Source: Bacillus sp. EAC | GTDB lineage: Bacteria > Bacillota > Bacilli > Bacillales > Bacillaceae_G | Length of the DNA: 64,000 nucleotides | Assembly (NCBI RefSeq): GCF_002156875.1 | Contig: NZ_NCSY01000003.1 | Coordinates: 207,954-271,953 of the forward strand | Direction: 5' to 3' | In this document: positions 18,437-27,234 of the stretch, in pieces | How the letters are laid out: every line of letters begins with the position of its first letter | Position numbering within the stretch: position 1 is the first letter of the stretch | Made by a program: the position numbers and the translations under genes | The notes under the pieces: model-generated | Databases searched by the model: none | What the model was told of the DNA's origin: nothing | Seen by the model: the letters and a program-made list of their open reading frames with translations, nothing else

Positions 18437-19939
18437 TTAACTGTAGGCTAGTTCTTTCTCAACTAGACCCAATGTTCGTCCTGTTGAAGTATGAATATCT
18501 TGGAGAAGCTCTGGGTTTTCCGCTAGTGACACTCCGTAAGAAGGTATCATCTCCATTATTTTTGGTTCCCACTCTTTGAAATGTTGAGGGAAGCATTTTT
18601 CGATTATCTCTAGCATGACGTGAACAGCTGTAGAAGCACCTGGAGATGCACCTAGCAATGCAGCTATCGATCCGTCTGCAGCACTAATTACCTCTGTACC
18701 AAATTGAAGTGTTCCTTTACCGCCTGCCTCAGTATCTTTGATAACTTGCACACGTTGACCTGCTTCTACTATATCCCAATCCTCGATTCTTGCATTTGGG
18801 ATAAACTCTCTTAATTCTTCTATACGTTTTTCATTCGTTAACATAACTTGCTGGATCAGGTATTTCGTTAATGCCATCTCTTTTACACCAGCCGCTAACA
18901 TTGTGAAGACATTATTCGGTTTTACTGAACCAATTAAGTCAAAATTTGAACCCGTTTTTAGGAACTTAGGTGAGAAACCAGCAAATGGTCCAAACAATAA
19001 AGATTTTTTGTTATCAATAAATCTTGTATCAAGATGCGGAACAGACATCGGAGGAGCACCCACCTTAGCTTTACCGTACACTTTTGCATGGTGCTGTGCT
19101 ACAACTTCCGGATTGTTACAAACCATAAATAGGCCGCTTACCGGGAATCCTCCAATATGTTTTGATTCAGGAATACCGGTCTTTTGTAGTAATGGAAGAC
19201 TACCCCCACCACCACCGATAAAGACGAATTTCGCAGTATGGAATTCGGTCTTTCCGCTATTCATATTATGAACTTTCACTTCCCAAGAGCCGTCGCTAGT
19301 ACGTTTAATATCTTTAACACTATGATTGTAGTTTATCTCGACATTTTGGCTCTTTAAATGATCAAACAACATGCATGTTAAAGCACCGAAGTTTACATCA
19401 GTTCCAGAGTCAATTTTAGTTGCAGCTATTGGTTCATCAGACGTACGGCCTTCCATTATAAGCGGAATCCATTCTTTTAGTTTTTCAGGGTCATCAGAAA
19501 ATTCCATCCCTTGAAACAAAGGATTGTTTGACAGCGCTTCAAAACGATTTTTCAAAAACGTTACATCTTTTTCCCCTTGTACTAAACTCATATGGGGTAT
19601 TGGCATAATAAAATCTTGGGGATTACTTATCAGTTTACTGCTTACAAGGTAAGACCAAAACTGTCTTGAAACCTGAAACTGTTCATTAATCTTGATCGCT
19701 TTGCTAATATCTATAGATCCGTCTGAATTTTCGGATGTATAGTTAAGCTCACAAAGTGCAGAATGCCCAGTACCCGCATTATTCCATTCATTAGAGCTTT
19801 CTTCTCCTGCATTTGCAAGCTTCTCAAACACTTTAATTTCCCATTCTGGTGCTAACTCTTTTAGTAAAGATCCCAAAGTCGCGCTCATGACTCCGGCACC
19901 AATTAAGATAACGTCTGTTTTTTTCTGAATGTTGTTCAT
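18437..19939 (-). CDS. mqo: Malate:quinone oxidoreductase
   Basis: A 500-residue FAD enzyme that oxidises malate to oxaloacetate and passes electrons to the quinone pool; peripheral on the inner membrane face. The N-terminal dinucleotide fold shows Ile-Leu-Ile-Gly-Ala-Gly-Val-Met-Ser. Typical Mqo blocks follow: [13 protein letters not shown] near residue 55, Phe-Ile-Gly-Gly-Gly-Gly-Gly near 240, and Gly-Ala-Ser-Pro-Gly-Ala-Ser-Thr-Ala near 435. The ATG at 19939 follows AAGGA at eight bases; another ATG three codons upstream is possible. Upstream is an unusual array of three short direct repeats. Confidence 0.93.
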   Translation of the reverse strand: MNNIQKKTDVILIGAGVMSATLGSLLKELAPEWEIKVFEKLANAGEESSNEWNNAGTGHSALCELNYTSENSDGSIDISKAIKINEQFQVSRQFWSYLVSSKLISNPQDFIMPIPHMSLVQGEKDVTFLKNRFEALSNNPLFQGMEFSDDPEKLKEWIPLIMEGRTSDEPIAATKIDSGTDVNFGALTCMLFDHLKSQNVEINYNHSVKDIKRTSDGSWEVKVHNMNSGKTEFHTAKFVFIGGGGGSLPLLQKTGIPESKHIGGFPVSGLFMVCNNPEVVAQHHAKVYGKAKVGAPPMSVPHLDTRFIDNKKSLLFGPFAGFSPKFLKTGSNFDLIGSVKPNNVFTMLAAGVKEMALTKYLIQQVMLTNEKRIEELREFIPNARIEDWDIVEAGQRVQVIKDTEAGGKGTLQFGTEVISAADGSIAALLGASPGASTAVHVMLEIIEKCFPQHFKEWEPKIMEMIPSYGVSLAENPELLQDIHTSTGRTLGLVEKELAYS

Positions 19940-19981
19940 GATAACCATCCTTATCCCCTATATTTGCAAAAAAGAGGTAGG

Positions 19982-20030
19982 CGCTCCTGCTTAGGTGTCA
20001 CAAAAAACCAGGCACGACTTAGGAACACAC
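19982..20030. repeat. Degenerate palindromic element upstream of mqo
   Basis: On the minus strand this reads as imperfect arms (GGTGTGTTCCTAAG and GACACCTAAG) around GTGCCTGG. It looks like a worn copy of the GTGCCTGGCACC-type palindromes scattered in Bacillus genomes, or a leader hairpin of mqo. Weak identification. Confidence 0.3.
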
Positions 20031-20056
20031 CTTTTCTGTCTCAATTATATCCTATT

Positions 20057-20135
20057 TAATAGTATATCACTATTAAATCATTAATTAATAATAGTATATC
20101 ACTTTTAAACAACTACCTATTAATAGTATATCACT
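20057..20135. promoter_or_regulatory. Three direct repeats at 32-bp period upstream of mqo
   Basis: The 15-mer TAATAGTATATCACT occurs exactly at 20057-20071, 20089-20103 and 20121-20135, so the period is 32 bp (three helical turns). The first copy extends into a dyad, AATAGT-N5-ACTATT. The array sits about 120-200 bases upstream of mqo and would place three protein dimers on one face of the DNA. An operator array is the simplest reading; the regulator is unknown. The rest of 19949-20339 is AT-rich and shows no gene. Confidence 0.55.
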
Positions 20136-20261
20136 TTTATGGTATTAATTTAATATGTGAATGACTATTTTTTATGGATTAAAAATATAAACTTATCAGA
20201 TAATTATAAACTATTTAAGGCTAGTTAAAAAGTGAAAAGTCTATTAGAGAGTGCTTAAAAA

Positions 20262-20306
20262 CAAAAAAACAAGCCTTAACTCTGCTTCTTACAAGAGTTA
20301 AGGCTT
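20262..20306 (-). terminator. Terminator of the two-component operon
   Basis: A perfect 13-bp stem (20271-20283 with 20294-20306) followed on the minus strand by a T-rich tract. It lies 34 bases after the kinase stop codon. Confidence 0.85.
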
Positions 20307-20339
20307 TGTTTCATCACTACCATCGAATCAAAGCGATCA

Positions 20340-22409
20340 TTAAAAGTTTTTTATATGTTTTGGCATACTAATCATAGCCTTAAATAAATCTCCATCAACT
20401 TGAATAGTAAATTTCCCTTTTTGAATATCCACTAGACTTTTGGCAATTGATAGACCTAATCCACTTCCTTGGCTGTTTCTTGATTCATCGCCCCTTTTAA
20501 AGCGTTCCATTAATTCATCAGCAGAGATATTTAGCTCATAAGCAGAAATGTTTTTGAAGGTTAGAAGAATTTCATTTCCTAAATCTTCTATATCTATATA
20601 TACCCTAGACCCTCTAAGTGCGTATTTGAATATATTGGATAATAAATTCTCTACGGATCTCCACAATAATTTCCCATCCGCTGTAACATAGAGTTTATCC
20701 TGAGGATGGTTTATCTTAATTGTTAAATCCAATGCTTCTATTTTTGCATTTACTTCACCAAGACCTTGGGTTAATAGTGATAAAATATCGATACGCTCAA
20801 GGTGAACAGGAATCGTTCCACTAGATGCCTTTGCAGCTTCAAATAAATCATCTGTCAATAGCTTTAACCTTTGTGATTTTTGATCTAATACCTCTACATA
20901 TTCTTCTATTTTTGAAGGGTTCTTTTCCTTTTTCAGTAAATCGACATACGTAATGATAGACGTCAGAGGCGTTCTTATATCGTGTGATACGTTAGTAATT
21001 AGCTCCGTTTTCATCCTCTCACTCTTTAGTTCTCGATCAACTGCCGTTTTTAAACCATCCGTAATGCTATTTATATTATTAGAAAGCCTTGCAAACTCGC
21101 CCTTTCCATTTAACTCTATACGATGCTGGAAATCGCCTGTTTTTATTTGCTCGACTCCTTCCTTAATCGCATTGAATTTTTTTATTTGTTTATATGCAAA
21201 CCATGCTGCAAAACCAATAGTGATTGGGAATATAAAAAGTGTTAACGCAATCACTACTGGATAACCGACTACGATTAATACGGTCTTTACGCCAGTACCT
21301 CCGCTGTTATATACATCTTTAATAAATGCGAAAAACTTATTCAACAATAGATAGATTAATGTATGCTTTATTAATGTTCCGTTTTTAATATGCTTTATTA
21401 TTGATAAAATCAGCAGAAGTGCTACTATAAAAAACGGAATAACTAGGAAGAAGACCAACTTGTTGATGACTTCAATTGTTAGCGGCTCTACTAATGCCAC
21501 CCAAGATATGATAAGACATATTAACAGTGCTACGTTAACATCATTAAACAATCTATCAATTGGATTCAAATACATTTCTCTATCCTTAAAGGATCTTCTA
21601 CCAATAATGAATACTAAATACACGAAAGATAGTAAAAATCCTATTGAACAACCAATTAAAAGATAGAATTCTTTTGTTGCAATTGCCTTATTTTCTTTCC
21701 ACTTATTAATTCTTTTATCTAAAGACTCTTGCGTGAACGCCATAGAAACTTCCATATTTGTTGGATTTAACTGATCTAAACTTCCGGTAATCCAATTCAA
21801 ACGCTTGTTCTTTTTAACTTTATCTGGATAAATTTCTCTTTTATAGTCTTTAAAAATTAAATAAGATGGCTTCGATTTGAATTGCCCTTTTAAAGTGTTA
21901 TTCGTAAATTCATTAACACCATCACTGGCATAATATAATATGTCTTTGTTCTCAGCTAAATTTTGTTGCAAAGCATGATATCTTTTTAAATCCTCTGTTA
22001 TCATCTGACTCTTTGTCTGTTTAATTTCTTCTGCTAAAGTTGTTTGAAAGTTTTGCTCATCGTTTATACTTGGCTTATCTATTCTCGACTGCCCTATAAA
22101 ATTTGGATATAATTTTTCTTCAATTGCTCTTATATTCTCATTACTAATGGTCCCACCCTTTAAAATATGTTCCTCACTCTTATACTCACCTACTAATAGA
22201 GATAGGCTATTAATAACAGTTTCAACTTCCTGCACGTAGGATTTACTTAAAAAGTAGTTCTCTTCAAAGACAATCCCAAAATCATCATCAGTTAAAGCAG
22301 ATACATTTGCAATAGACTTAAGGATGCCTGAAAAGAACAAAACTACGATTGTAAATACAATTATTTTTGTTATTAATGAATGGCTATATTTTTTCAACTT
22401 TATATCCAA
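20340..22409 (-). CDS. Large multi-span sensor histidine kinase
   Basis: A 689-residue kinase. An N-terminal span (about 13-35) precedes an extracytoplasmic domain of about 200 residues. Then come roughly four to five further spans (about 248-270, 290-345, 375-405), a HAMP-like segment, a HisKA domain with His in Asn-Val-Ser-His-Asp-Ile-Arg-Thr-Pro-Leu near residue 475, and an ATPase domain ending with Gly-Ser-Gly-Leu-Gly-Leu-Ser-Ile. The kinase core resembles VanS-type proteins, but the long membrane part is not one I recognise. The annotated TTG start overlaps the 3' end of the regulator gene by 26 bases and directly abuts a GGGGAG site, so the true start may be the TTG four codons later. 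Signal unknown. Confidence 0.85.
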   Translation of the reverse strand: MDIKLKKYSHSLITKIIVFTIVVLFFSGILKSIANVSALTDDDFGIVFEENYFLSKSYVQEVETVINSLSLLVGEYKSEEHILKGGTISNENIRAIEEKLYPNFIGQSRIDKPSINDEQNFQTTLAEEIKQTKSQMITEDLKRYHALQQNLAENKDILYYASDGVNEFTNNTLKGQFKSKPSYLIFKDYKREIYPDKVKKNKRLNWITGSLDQLNPTNMEVSMAFTQESLDKRINKWKENKAIATKEFYLLIGCSIGFLLSFVYLVFIIGRRSFKDREMYLNPIDRLFNDVNVALLICLIISWVALVEPLTIEVINKLVFFLVIPFFIVALLLILSIIKHIKNGTLIKHTLIYLLLNKFFAFIKDVYNSGGTGVKTVLIVVGYPVVIALTLFIFPITIGFAAWFAYKQIKKFNAIKEGVEQIKTGDFQHRIELNGKGEFARLSNNINSITDGLKTAVDRELKSERMKTELITNVSHDIRTPLTSIITYVDLLKKEKNPSKIEEYVEVLDQKSQRLKLLTDDLFEAAKASSGTIPVHLERIDILSLLTQGLGEVNAKIEALDLTIKINHPQDKLYVTADGKLLWRSVENLLSNIFKYALRGSRVYIDIEDLGNEILLTFKNISAYELNISADELMERFKRGDESRNSQGSGLGLSIAKSLVDIQKGKFTIQVDGDLFKAMISMPKHIKNF

Positions 22410-23070
22410 CTCCCCACACCACCTTCAAATATTTAGGTTCTTTCGGATTTATTTCAATCTTCTCTCTAATTTTTCGAATATGGACTGTTACTGTATTTTC
22501 TGGATTAAACGCTGTTTCGTTCCATACTCTTTCATAAATTTCCTCAATGGAAAATACCCTACCAGCATTTTCAGTCAAGAGCTTCATAATCTTATATTGA
22601 ACTGGAGTAAGATGAACAACTTCCCCATCAACCGTGATCGCTTTACTTTCATCATCGATTACAAGCCCACCACTTTGATAAACATTGTTCTTACTCTCAA
22701 GACTTCCAAATGTCGTATATCTTCGCAGCTGTGATTTCACCCTTGCTATAAGCTCTAATGGATTAAATGGTTTTGTTATGTAATCATCTGCTCCTAAATT
22801 TAAGCCTAAAATTTTATCCGAATCCTCAGACTTAGCAGAAAGCATAATGATAGGTACCTTATTCGTTTCTCTAATCTTCATCGTAGCTCTAATTCCATCT
22901 AACTTAGGCATCATAATATCCATAATAATAAGATGGATCTCTTGATTTTCAATAACCTCAAAAGCTTCTTCTCCGTTATATGCCTTAAATAAGCTATAAC
23001 CTTCATTTTCTAAATAAATGCAAATCGCCTCTACAATGGATATATCATCATCACAAACTAAAATGTTCAT
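22384..23070 (-). CDS. OmpR-family response regulator (VanR-like)
   Basis: A 228-residue regulator. The receiver domain (1-118) has the Asp-Asp-Asp acidic pocket, phospho-Asp in Ile-Ile-Met-Asp-Ile-Met-Met-Pro (about 52) and Lys in Tyr-Ile-Thr-Lys-Pro-Phe (about 101). The C-terminal winged helix (about 130-228) is of the OmpR/PhoB type. It is the first gene of the pair, with the kinase overlapping its end. Upstream are TCTTAA-type repeats at 11-bp spacing that could be its own operator. The regulated genes are not identifiable in the window; the diguanylate cyclase on the other side of the shared upstream region is one candidate. Confidence 0.9.
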   Translation of the reverse strand: MNILVCDDDISIVEAICIYLENEGYSLFKAYNGEEAFEVIENQEIHLIIMDIMMPKLDGIRATMKIRETNKVPIIMLSAKSEDSDKILGLNLGADDYITKPFNPLELIARVKSQLRRYTTFGSLESKNNVYQSGGLVIDDESKAITVDGEVVHLTPVQYKIMKLLTENAGRVFSIEEIYERVWNETAFNPENTVTVHIRKIREKIEINPKEPKYLKVVWGVGYKVEKI

Positions 23071-23149
23071 GTAAATTCGCTCCTATATATGTTTTTCAAC
23101 ATTGTATCACCTCTTTATTTTTTGTGATAAGAGGATGATATCAATAAAA

Positions 23150-23189
23150 TCTTAATAACCGCCTAATGTAAATCTTAAGATTTTCTTAG
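23150..23189 (-). promoter_or_regulatory. Candidate OmpR-type direct repeats upstream of the regulator
   Basis: TCTTAA occurs at 23150 and 23173 and TCTTAG at 23184, the last two spaced by 11 bp (one helical turn), as OmpR-family regulators prefer. They lie 80-120 bases upstream of the response regulator start and about 200 bases from the divergent diguanylate cyclase gene. Suggestive only, since AT-rich DNA yields such hits easily. Confidence 0.3.
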
Positions 23190-23195
23190 GATTAA

Positions 23196-23222
23196 TAAAA
23201 AACAGCCAGCTTTAGGCTGGCT
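23196..23222 (-). terminator. Terminator-like hairpin upstream of the regulator gene
   Basis: A perfect 7-bp GC-rich stem (AGCCAGC with GCTGGCT) followed on the minus strand by six T residues. No minus-strand gene lies upstream for it to serve, so it could be a leader attenuator of the two-component operon or block antisense reading from the divergent gene. Confidence 0.6.
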
Positions 23223-23390
23223 AGTTTAAGTTGATTCTATTTTAATGTACTATCACTACTTTCATAATTTCCAAAGTTAAAGATTCTATTTGAATAACCG
23301 AAATTTATTGTATAGTCTTTATCGACAAATTAGCTTCTTAAACTACAAATAGTTTAATATGTGCGCATAATTAAAGGAGGTACAGCTTAA

Positions 23391-24599
23391 GTGAAAATTA
23401 CTTTTAAAACAGTCTTCTCACCTATTACTTATATTTTTATTCTTTTGGGATGTTATTTCTTGATCCAAAAAATCCCATCTTTCACACCTCCTGTTATACT
23501 TGTTATTAAGTATTCTTCATATGTTATATTTGGATTAGGAATCACCTTAAGCATTCGATTTAATCGAGGGAGGGTTTTCCTGATAATTTTACTACTTATC
23601 CTATCTCAATTGTTTCTGAACCGTTATTCAGAATTGTCAATAAATATTACAAATTATTCTCAGGTCCTTTATCCCCTGATGTGCTTGCTTATACCTCTTA
23701 ATATCATTACTTTCGCGCACTTAAAGGAAAGAGGCTTATTCTCTTTATGGGGAAAAGTACGTATCACTCTTATATTAATCGAGCTGTTTTGTATTTATAA
23801 AATTGCTGTGTCCAATAACTCGTCAATACAAAAGGTATTGAATTATAAATTCATAAATCTCCCTTTAGAGAAAACTATTATGAATCAAACAGCTCTGCTA
23901 ATATTCATTTTAACGCTTATATTTTTTATAATAAAAGCCTATGTGAAAAATAGTGTCTTTGAAGTACGATTAGTTGGTGTTATTATCTCTGTTTTCACAG
24001 CCCTCTTATTCGTTAATGATAAAATATCTTTTTCTATATTTCTAAGTGCCGCTGGTTTAATGTTAATTATCAGCATCATTGAGGACTCCTACTCCATGGC
24101 ATATCTTGATGAACTTACGGGAATTCCTTCACGCCGCGCCCTAAGGGAGAACTTGATGAAACTAGGCAATAAATATGTTATAGCGATGGTAGATATTGAT
24201 TTTTTCAAAAAATTCAATGATAAATACGGGCATGATGTTGGAGATGATGTTTTAAAATTGGTAGCTTCTAATTTAGTGCAGGTCACAGGTGGTGGGAAAG
24301 CCTTTCGTTATGGTGGGGAAGAATTTACAATTCTGTTTCCAGGCAAATCTATAAATGACGTAATACCACATTTGGAAAGCTTACGTGAACAAGTATCCAA
24401 ATCAGGATACACCAAAAAAGCATCAAAAGATCAAAAATCAAAATCAAAACGTGGAAATTCAAGCCAATTATTTGTTACAATCAGCATGGGAGTATGTGAG
24501 AAAAACAGTAAATATAAGGATTCTAACGATGTAATAAAAGGTGCTGACAAAGCCCTGTACAGAGCTAAGAAAAAAGGTCGAAACTGTGTCAGTAAATAA
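23391..24599 (+). CDS. Membrane diguanylate cyclase (GGDEF)
   Basis: A 402-residue protein that should make cyclic di-GMP. Residues 1-225 hold about six or seven hydrophobic spans without a recognisable sensor fold. The GGDEF domain starts near residue 235 (Asp-Glu-Leu-Thr-Gly-Ile-Pro-Ser-Arg-Arg). The active-site motif is Gly-Gly-Glu-Glu-Phe near residue 308, a functional variant. There is no RxxD inhibitory site just upstream. An uncommon Lys/Ser-rich insert (about residues 343-357) precedes the Ser-Met-Gly-Val motif. The GTG start lies nine bases after AAAGGAGGT. It is divergent from the two-component pair and shares its upstream region. Confidence 0.88.
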   Translation: MKITFKTVFSPITYIFILLGCYFLIQKIPSFTPPVILVIKYSSYVIFGLGITLSIRFNRGRVFLIILLLILSQLFLNRYSELSINITNYSQVLYPLMCLLIPLNIITFAHLKERGLFSLWGKVRITLILIELFCIYKIAVSNNSSIQKVLNYKFINLPLEKTIMNQTALLIFILTLIFFIIKAYVKNSVFEVRLVGVIISVFTALLFVNDKISFSIFLSAAGLMLIISIIEDSYSMAYLDELTGIPSRRALRENLMKLGNKYVIAMVDIDFFKKFNDKYGHDVGDDVLKLVASNLVQVTGGGKAFRYGGEEFTILFPGKSINDVIPHLESLREQVSKSGYTKKASKDQKSKSKRGNSSQLFVTISMGVCEKNSKYKDSNDVIKGADKALYRAKKKGRNCVSK

Positions 24600-24628
24600 C
24601 AGCTGAATAGTACGATTTTTTCCCATAA

Positions 24629-24684
24629 CAAAAACGCCTCTAATGAAATATAGTTTAACTATACGACATTAAAGGTGTTTTTTT
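24629..24684 (+). terminator. Terminator after the diguanylate cyclase gene
   Basis: An imperfect inverted repeat (AAAAACGCCTCTAATG with CATTAAAGGTGTTTTT) with an inner stem and a seven-T tail on the plus strand. A second weaker hairpin (GGTTC/GAACC, T-run) follows at about 24712-24738. Confidence 0.75.
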
Positions 24685-24835
24685 CTTGAGTCCCACTTTA
24701 AGGGTTCATCTAAAGCGCTGGAACCTTTTTATTAGTGGTGAAAGAGCTTGGGTCTCTCGGAAGGTCATACCCCATTCGCTTATTTTCAAACAAAGGCAAG
24801 TATTCTAATTAATATAACTCCCGCAAAAGTCTACA

Positions 24836-25315
24836 TCATTTATGATATGGTTCATTTCTGTTAATCCTAAAAGCACGATACACCTGTTCAACCAATATGA
24901 GTTTCATTAATTGATGTGGAAATGTCATTTTTGAAAATGATAGAGTATCATCCGACCTTTTCATCACCGCTTCACTCAGTCCAAGTGATCCTCCGATAAC
25001 AAAAGCTACTTTACTATTTCCATACGTTGCTAACTGATCTATTTTTTTTGCAAGTGATTCTGAAGAATGCTCTTTACCGTTTATGGCAAGCGCAATTACA
25101 TACGAATCTTCTGAAATTTTACTTAGTATTCTTTCTCCTTCTTTTTCCTTTACGATTAGCATATCTGCATCACTTAAATTTTCTGGTGCTTTTTCATCTG
25201 GAACTTCGATAATTTCCATTTTGGCATAACCAGATAATCGTTTTATGTATTCATCTATCCCCATTTTTAAATATTTCTCTTTTAACTTTCCAACACTGAT
25301 TATTGAGATATTCAC
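24836..25315 (-). CDS. rlmH: 23S rRNA pseudouridine-1915 N3-methyltransferase
   Basis: A 159-residue SPOUT methyltransferase that modifies pseudouridine 1915 in helix 69 of 23S rRNA. The full family length is present, with the SAM-binding knot motifs Phe-Val-Ile-Gly-Gly-Ser-Leu-Gly-Leu (about 104-112) and the C-terminal Glu-Gln-Val-Tyr-Arg-Ala-Phe-Arg-Ile ... Tyr-His-Lys. It follows the walJ and CxxH/CxxC genes as in other Bacillus species. DnaA-box-like sites lie just upstream. Confidence 0.97.
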   Translation of the reverse strand: MNISIISVGKLKEKYLKMGIDEYIKRLSGYAKMEIIEVPDEKAPENLSDADMLIVKEKEGERILSKISEDSYVIALAINGKEHSSESLAKKIDQLATYGNSKVAFVIGGSLGLSEAVMKRSDDTLSFSKMTFPHQLMKLILVEQVYRAFRINRNEPYHK

Positions 25316-25340
25316 ACTGTATCCTCACTTTACAAACAAG

Positions 25341-25510
25341 TTATCCACAAAACTTATCCACATACCCACAATTTCTATCCACATTTAGTGGGAGAATCTA
25401 TGTTCGATACAATATATATGGCATCATTTTGACAATATTCACAGCTTGTGGATATTTTTTGAGTTTTTTCGACTTTATTCAACAAAGGTGTTTCATTATA
25501 CTTATCCACA
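25341..25510. promoter_or_regulatory. Cluster of DnaA boxes outside oriC
   Basis: Perfect TTATCCACA boxes lie at 25341-25349, 25354-25362 and 25502-25510. One-mismatch boxes lie at 25375-25383 (CTATCCACA) and 25447-25455 (TGTGGATAT, opposite strand). Five sites in 170 bp, about 27.5 kb from oriC, mostly inside or next to the small CxxH/CxxC gene. This density outside the origin suggests a DnaA-binding or titration cluster and/or DnaA control of rlmH. Confidence 0.65.
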
Positions 25511-25566
25511 AAATCATCAAGTGCCCATTCTATATGTTCATTGCAACTTAATATCTTTTTTTCCAT
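25375..25566 (-). CDS. CxxH/CxxC small protein
   Basis: A 63-residue protein matching the Bacillus CxxH/CxxC family that sits between walJ and rlmH. It has Cys-Asn-Glu-His near residue 8 and Cys-Glu-Tyr-Cys near 42, followed by Ala-Ile-Tyr-Ile-Val. The four residues could bind a metal. The ATG is five bases after AAGGAGATGAG. Function unknown. Several DnaA boxes overlap the coding sequence, which may constrain its codons. In many Bacillus genomes an HtrA-type protease gene lies beside it; here there is none. Confidence 0.8.
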   Translation of the reverse strand: MEKKILSCNEHIEWALDDFVDKYNETPLLNKVEKTQKISTSCEYCQNDAIYIVSNIDSPTKCG

Positions 25567-25592
25567 TTTTGCTCATCTCCTTATTTTTACAC

Positions 25593-25624
25593 AAAAAAAG
25601 AAGGGAAAGTAAACTCTCCCCTTT
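25593..25624 (-). terminator. Terminator of the wal operon
   Basis: An imperfect stem (AAGGG..AGT with ACT..CCCTT) followed on the minus strand by a T-run, 16 bases after the walJ stop. Confidence 0.55.
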
Positions 25625-25639
25625 AGCATACGTTCATTA

Positions 25640-26434
25640 TTATACATACACTATATCTGTCGGTTTTTGAGGATCTGTATGATGAAGTGCAAATTGACTC
25701 CCCACTTCAAACCCTTTTCCCTCTAATACCTGAGTAACAGACATTTTGGCAAGCTCTTTCATGTTATTATCTTGGCTTAAATGCGCAAGATAAATACGCT
25801 TCGTTTTATCTCCTATCACATCAGACATTGCTAATGCAGCATCTTCATTTGAAACGTGACCAACATCACTTAATATACGTCGTTTAATGCTCCACGGATA
25901 TTTTCCCATACGTAGCATTTCAACATCATGATTACTTTCAAAAATGTACATATCTGCGTTTGATATAATACCTTTCATTCGATCACTTACATAACCTGTA
26001 TCCGTAATTGTTACAAATTTTTTCCCGTTGTGATGAAACACGTAAAACATTGGTTCAGCAGCATCATGTGATACGCCAAAAGATTCGACTTCAATATCCC
26101 CAAACTGATGCGTCGTTTCCATATTAAAGATGAACTTTTGCTCCGTTGGAATATCTCCAATTAAGTGGTTCATTGCTTTCCATGTTTTTTCATTTGCATA
26201 AATAGGAACTTGGTATCTCCTAGCAAGTACACCAAGTCCTTTAATATGATCACTATGCTCATGTGTAACAAGAATGCCAGAAACTTCTTTGAGATCTCTG
26301 TTAATATCTTTCGCTAACGCTTCCATCGCCTTACCGCTTAGTCCCGCATCAACTAAAAGTTTTGTTTGCTCCGTCCCAACGTACAACGCATTTCCGGTAC
26401 TTCCACTTGCAAGTACACTAAAATGCAAACTCAT
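25640..26434 (-). CDS. walJ: WalJ metallo-beta-lactamase-fold hydrolase (YycJ)
   Basis: A 264-residue metallo-beta-lactamase-fold protein, the last gene of the walRK operon. It has the metal-binding motif Thr-His-Glu-His-Ser-Asp-His near residue 58, the Asp in Thr-Asp-Thr-Gly-Tyr near 142, and downstream His residues in Ser-Asn-His-Asp and Ala-His-Leu-Ser. The N-terminal Ala-Ser-Gly-Ser-Thr-Gly-Asn motif is characteristic of YycJ. In B. subtilis it is linked to cell-wall homeostasis and coordination of division with replication; related proteins are exonucleases. Confidence 0.95.
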   Translation of the reverse strand: MSLHFSVLASGSTGNALYVGTEQTKLLVDAGLSGKAMEALAKDINRDLKEVSGILVTHEHSDHIKGLGVLARRYQVPIYANEKTWKAMNHLIGDIPTEQKFIFNMETTHQFGDIEVESFGVSHDAAEPMFYVFHHNGKKFVTITDTGYVSDRMKGIISNADMYIFESNHDVEMLRMGKYPWSIKRRILSDVGHVSNEDAALAMSDVIGDKTKRIYLAHLSQDNNMKELAKMSVTQVLEGKGFEVGSQFALHHTDPQKPTDIVYV

Positions 26435-26436
26435 TT

Positions 26437-27234
26437 CTATTCACTCCATTTTTCATCTTCAATCTTATTTACTTGTCCCTCGATCGCATTGACAAAATAG
26501 TCTTGTCTATCATTTACAACTAAATGCCATGCAGGCGCGATGACTTTTACGCCTGTTGATAACGGAATTAAAGTGTAATATCCAAAATCAACTTTTGTTA
26601 CACGATCGCTTGGTTTAAGCTCGTCTTTTACATAAAGGTTTTCAATTGCTTTAATAGCAGGTAATACCTCTTGAACACTTTCTTTATCAATTTCTTTCAA
26701 GTCTTCTAAATATCTTTGACGATATGATACAATTTCGTCTTTTTCATTGTACTTAATTTCTATAACAGAACTTTCGATATTATAAATTAAACGATCTTTA
26801 TAAATCTGACAGAAATAGATTGTTTTCGAATTTAAATCTGTCTTACAGAAACGATAACTTTTTCCATTCCAAACATACTCATTAATAAAATTCTCTAAAA
26901 AGAAAATTCGATTTGTATCTGGAAGCTTTACCTTGTTTTTTAATTGACTCTGAATGACATCACGATATATTTCAATATCTTGTCCTTTAAGACTCGAAAT
27001 GGTTTTCTCATTGAAAACTTTACTATTACCAGTAAGATAAGACACCTTTAATGATTCTTTAGGTAATGGAACATAGGTAATGTCATTGGCTTTTAGTTGT
27101 TCTTCTATAGTTGATTCTGCTATTAAGTCTAGCTGATCGCTACTTCTTTTTTGATAATATTGAATCGCCAAGAAGATATCAAGTACTAAAAAAGTTAATA
27201 TAAATATTGTTTTGATTCTACTCCAATCCAACAA
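26437..27234 (-). CDS. yycI: WalK regulator YycI
   Basis: A 265-residue bitopic membrane protein: one N-terminal span (about 8-28) and an extracellular domain of the YycI/YycH fold. Together with YycH it binds WalK in the membrane and restrains its kinase activity. It overlaps the yycH 3' end by 17 bases and is two bases from walJ, consistent with one operon. The Asp-Trp-Ser-Arg-Ile-Lys-Thr-Ile-Phe start is typical. Confidence 0.92.
   Translation of the reverse strand: MLDWSRIKTIFILTFLVLDIFLAIQYYQKRSSDQLDLIAESTIEEQLKANDITYVPLPKESLKVSYLTGNSKVFNEKTISSLKGQDIEIYRDVIQSQLKNKVKLPDTNRIFFLENFINEYVWNGKSYRFCKTDLNSKTIYFCQIYKDRLIYNIESSVIEIKYNEKDEIVSYRQRYLEDLKEIDKESVQEVLPAIKAIENLYVKDELKPSDRVTKVDFGYYTLIPLSTGVKVIAPAWHLVVNDRQDYFVNAIEGQVNKIEDEKWSE

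Noticed and set aside
19975..20040. Possible riboswitch upstream of mqo
   Set aside because: There are paired arms but no known aptamer core; it fits a worn palindromic repeat better.
25303..25670. Overlapping plus-strand frames of 60-82 codons
   Set aside because: They are antisense to the CxxH/CxxC gene, walJ and DnaA boxes and lack ribosome-binding sites.
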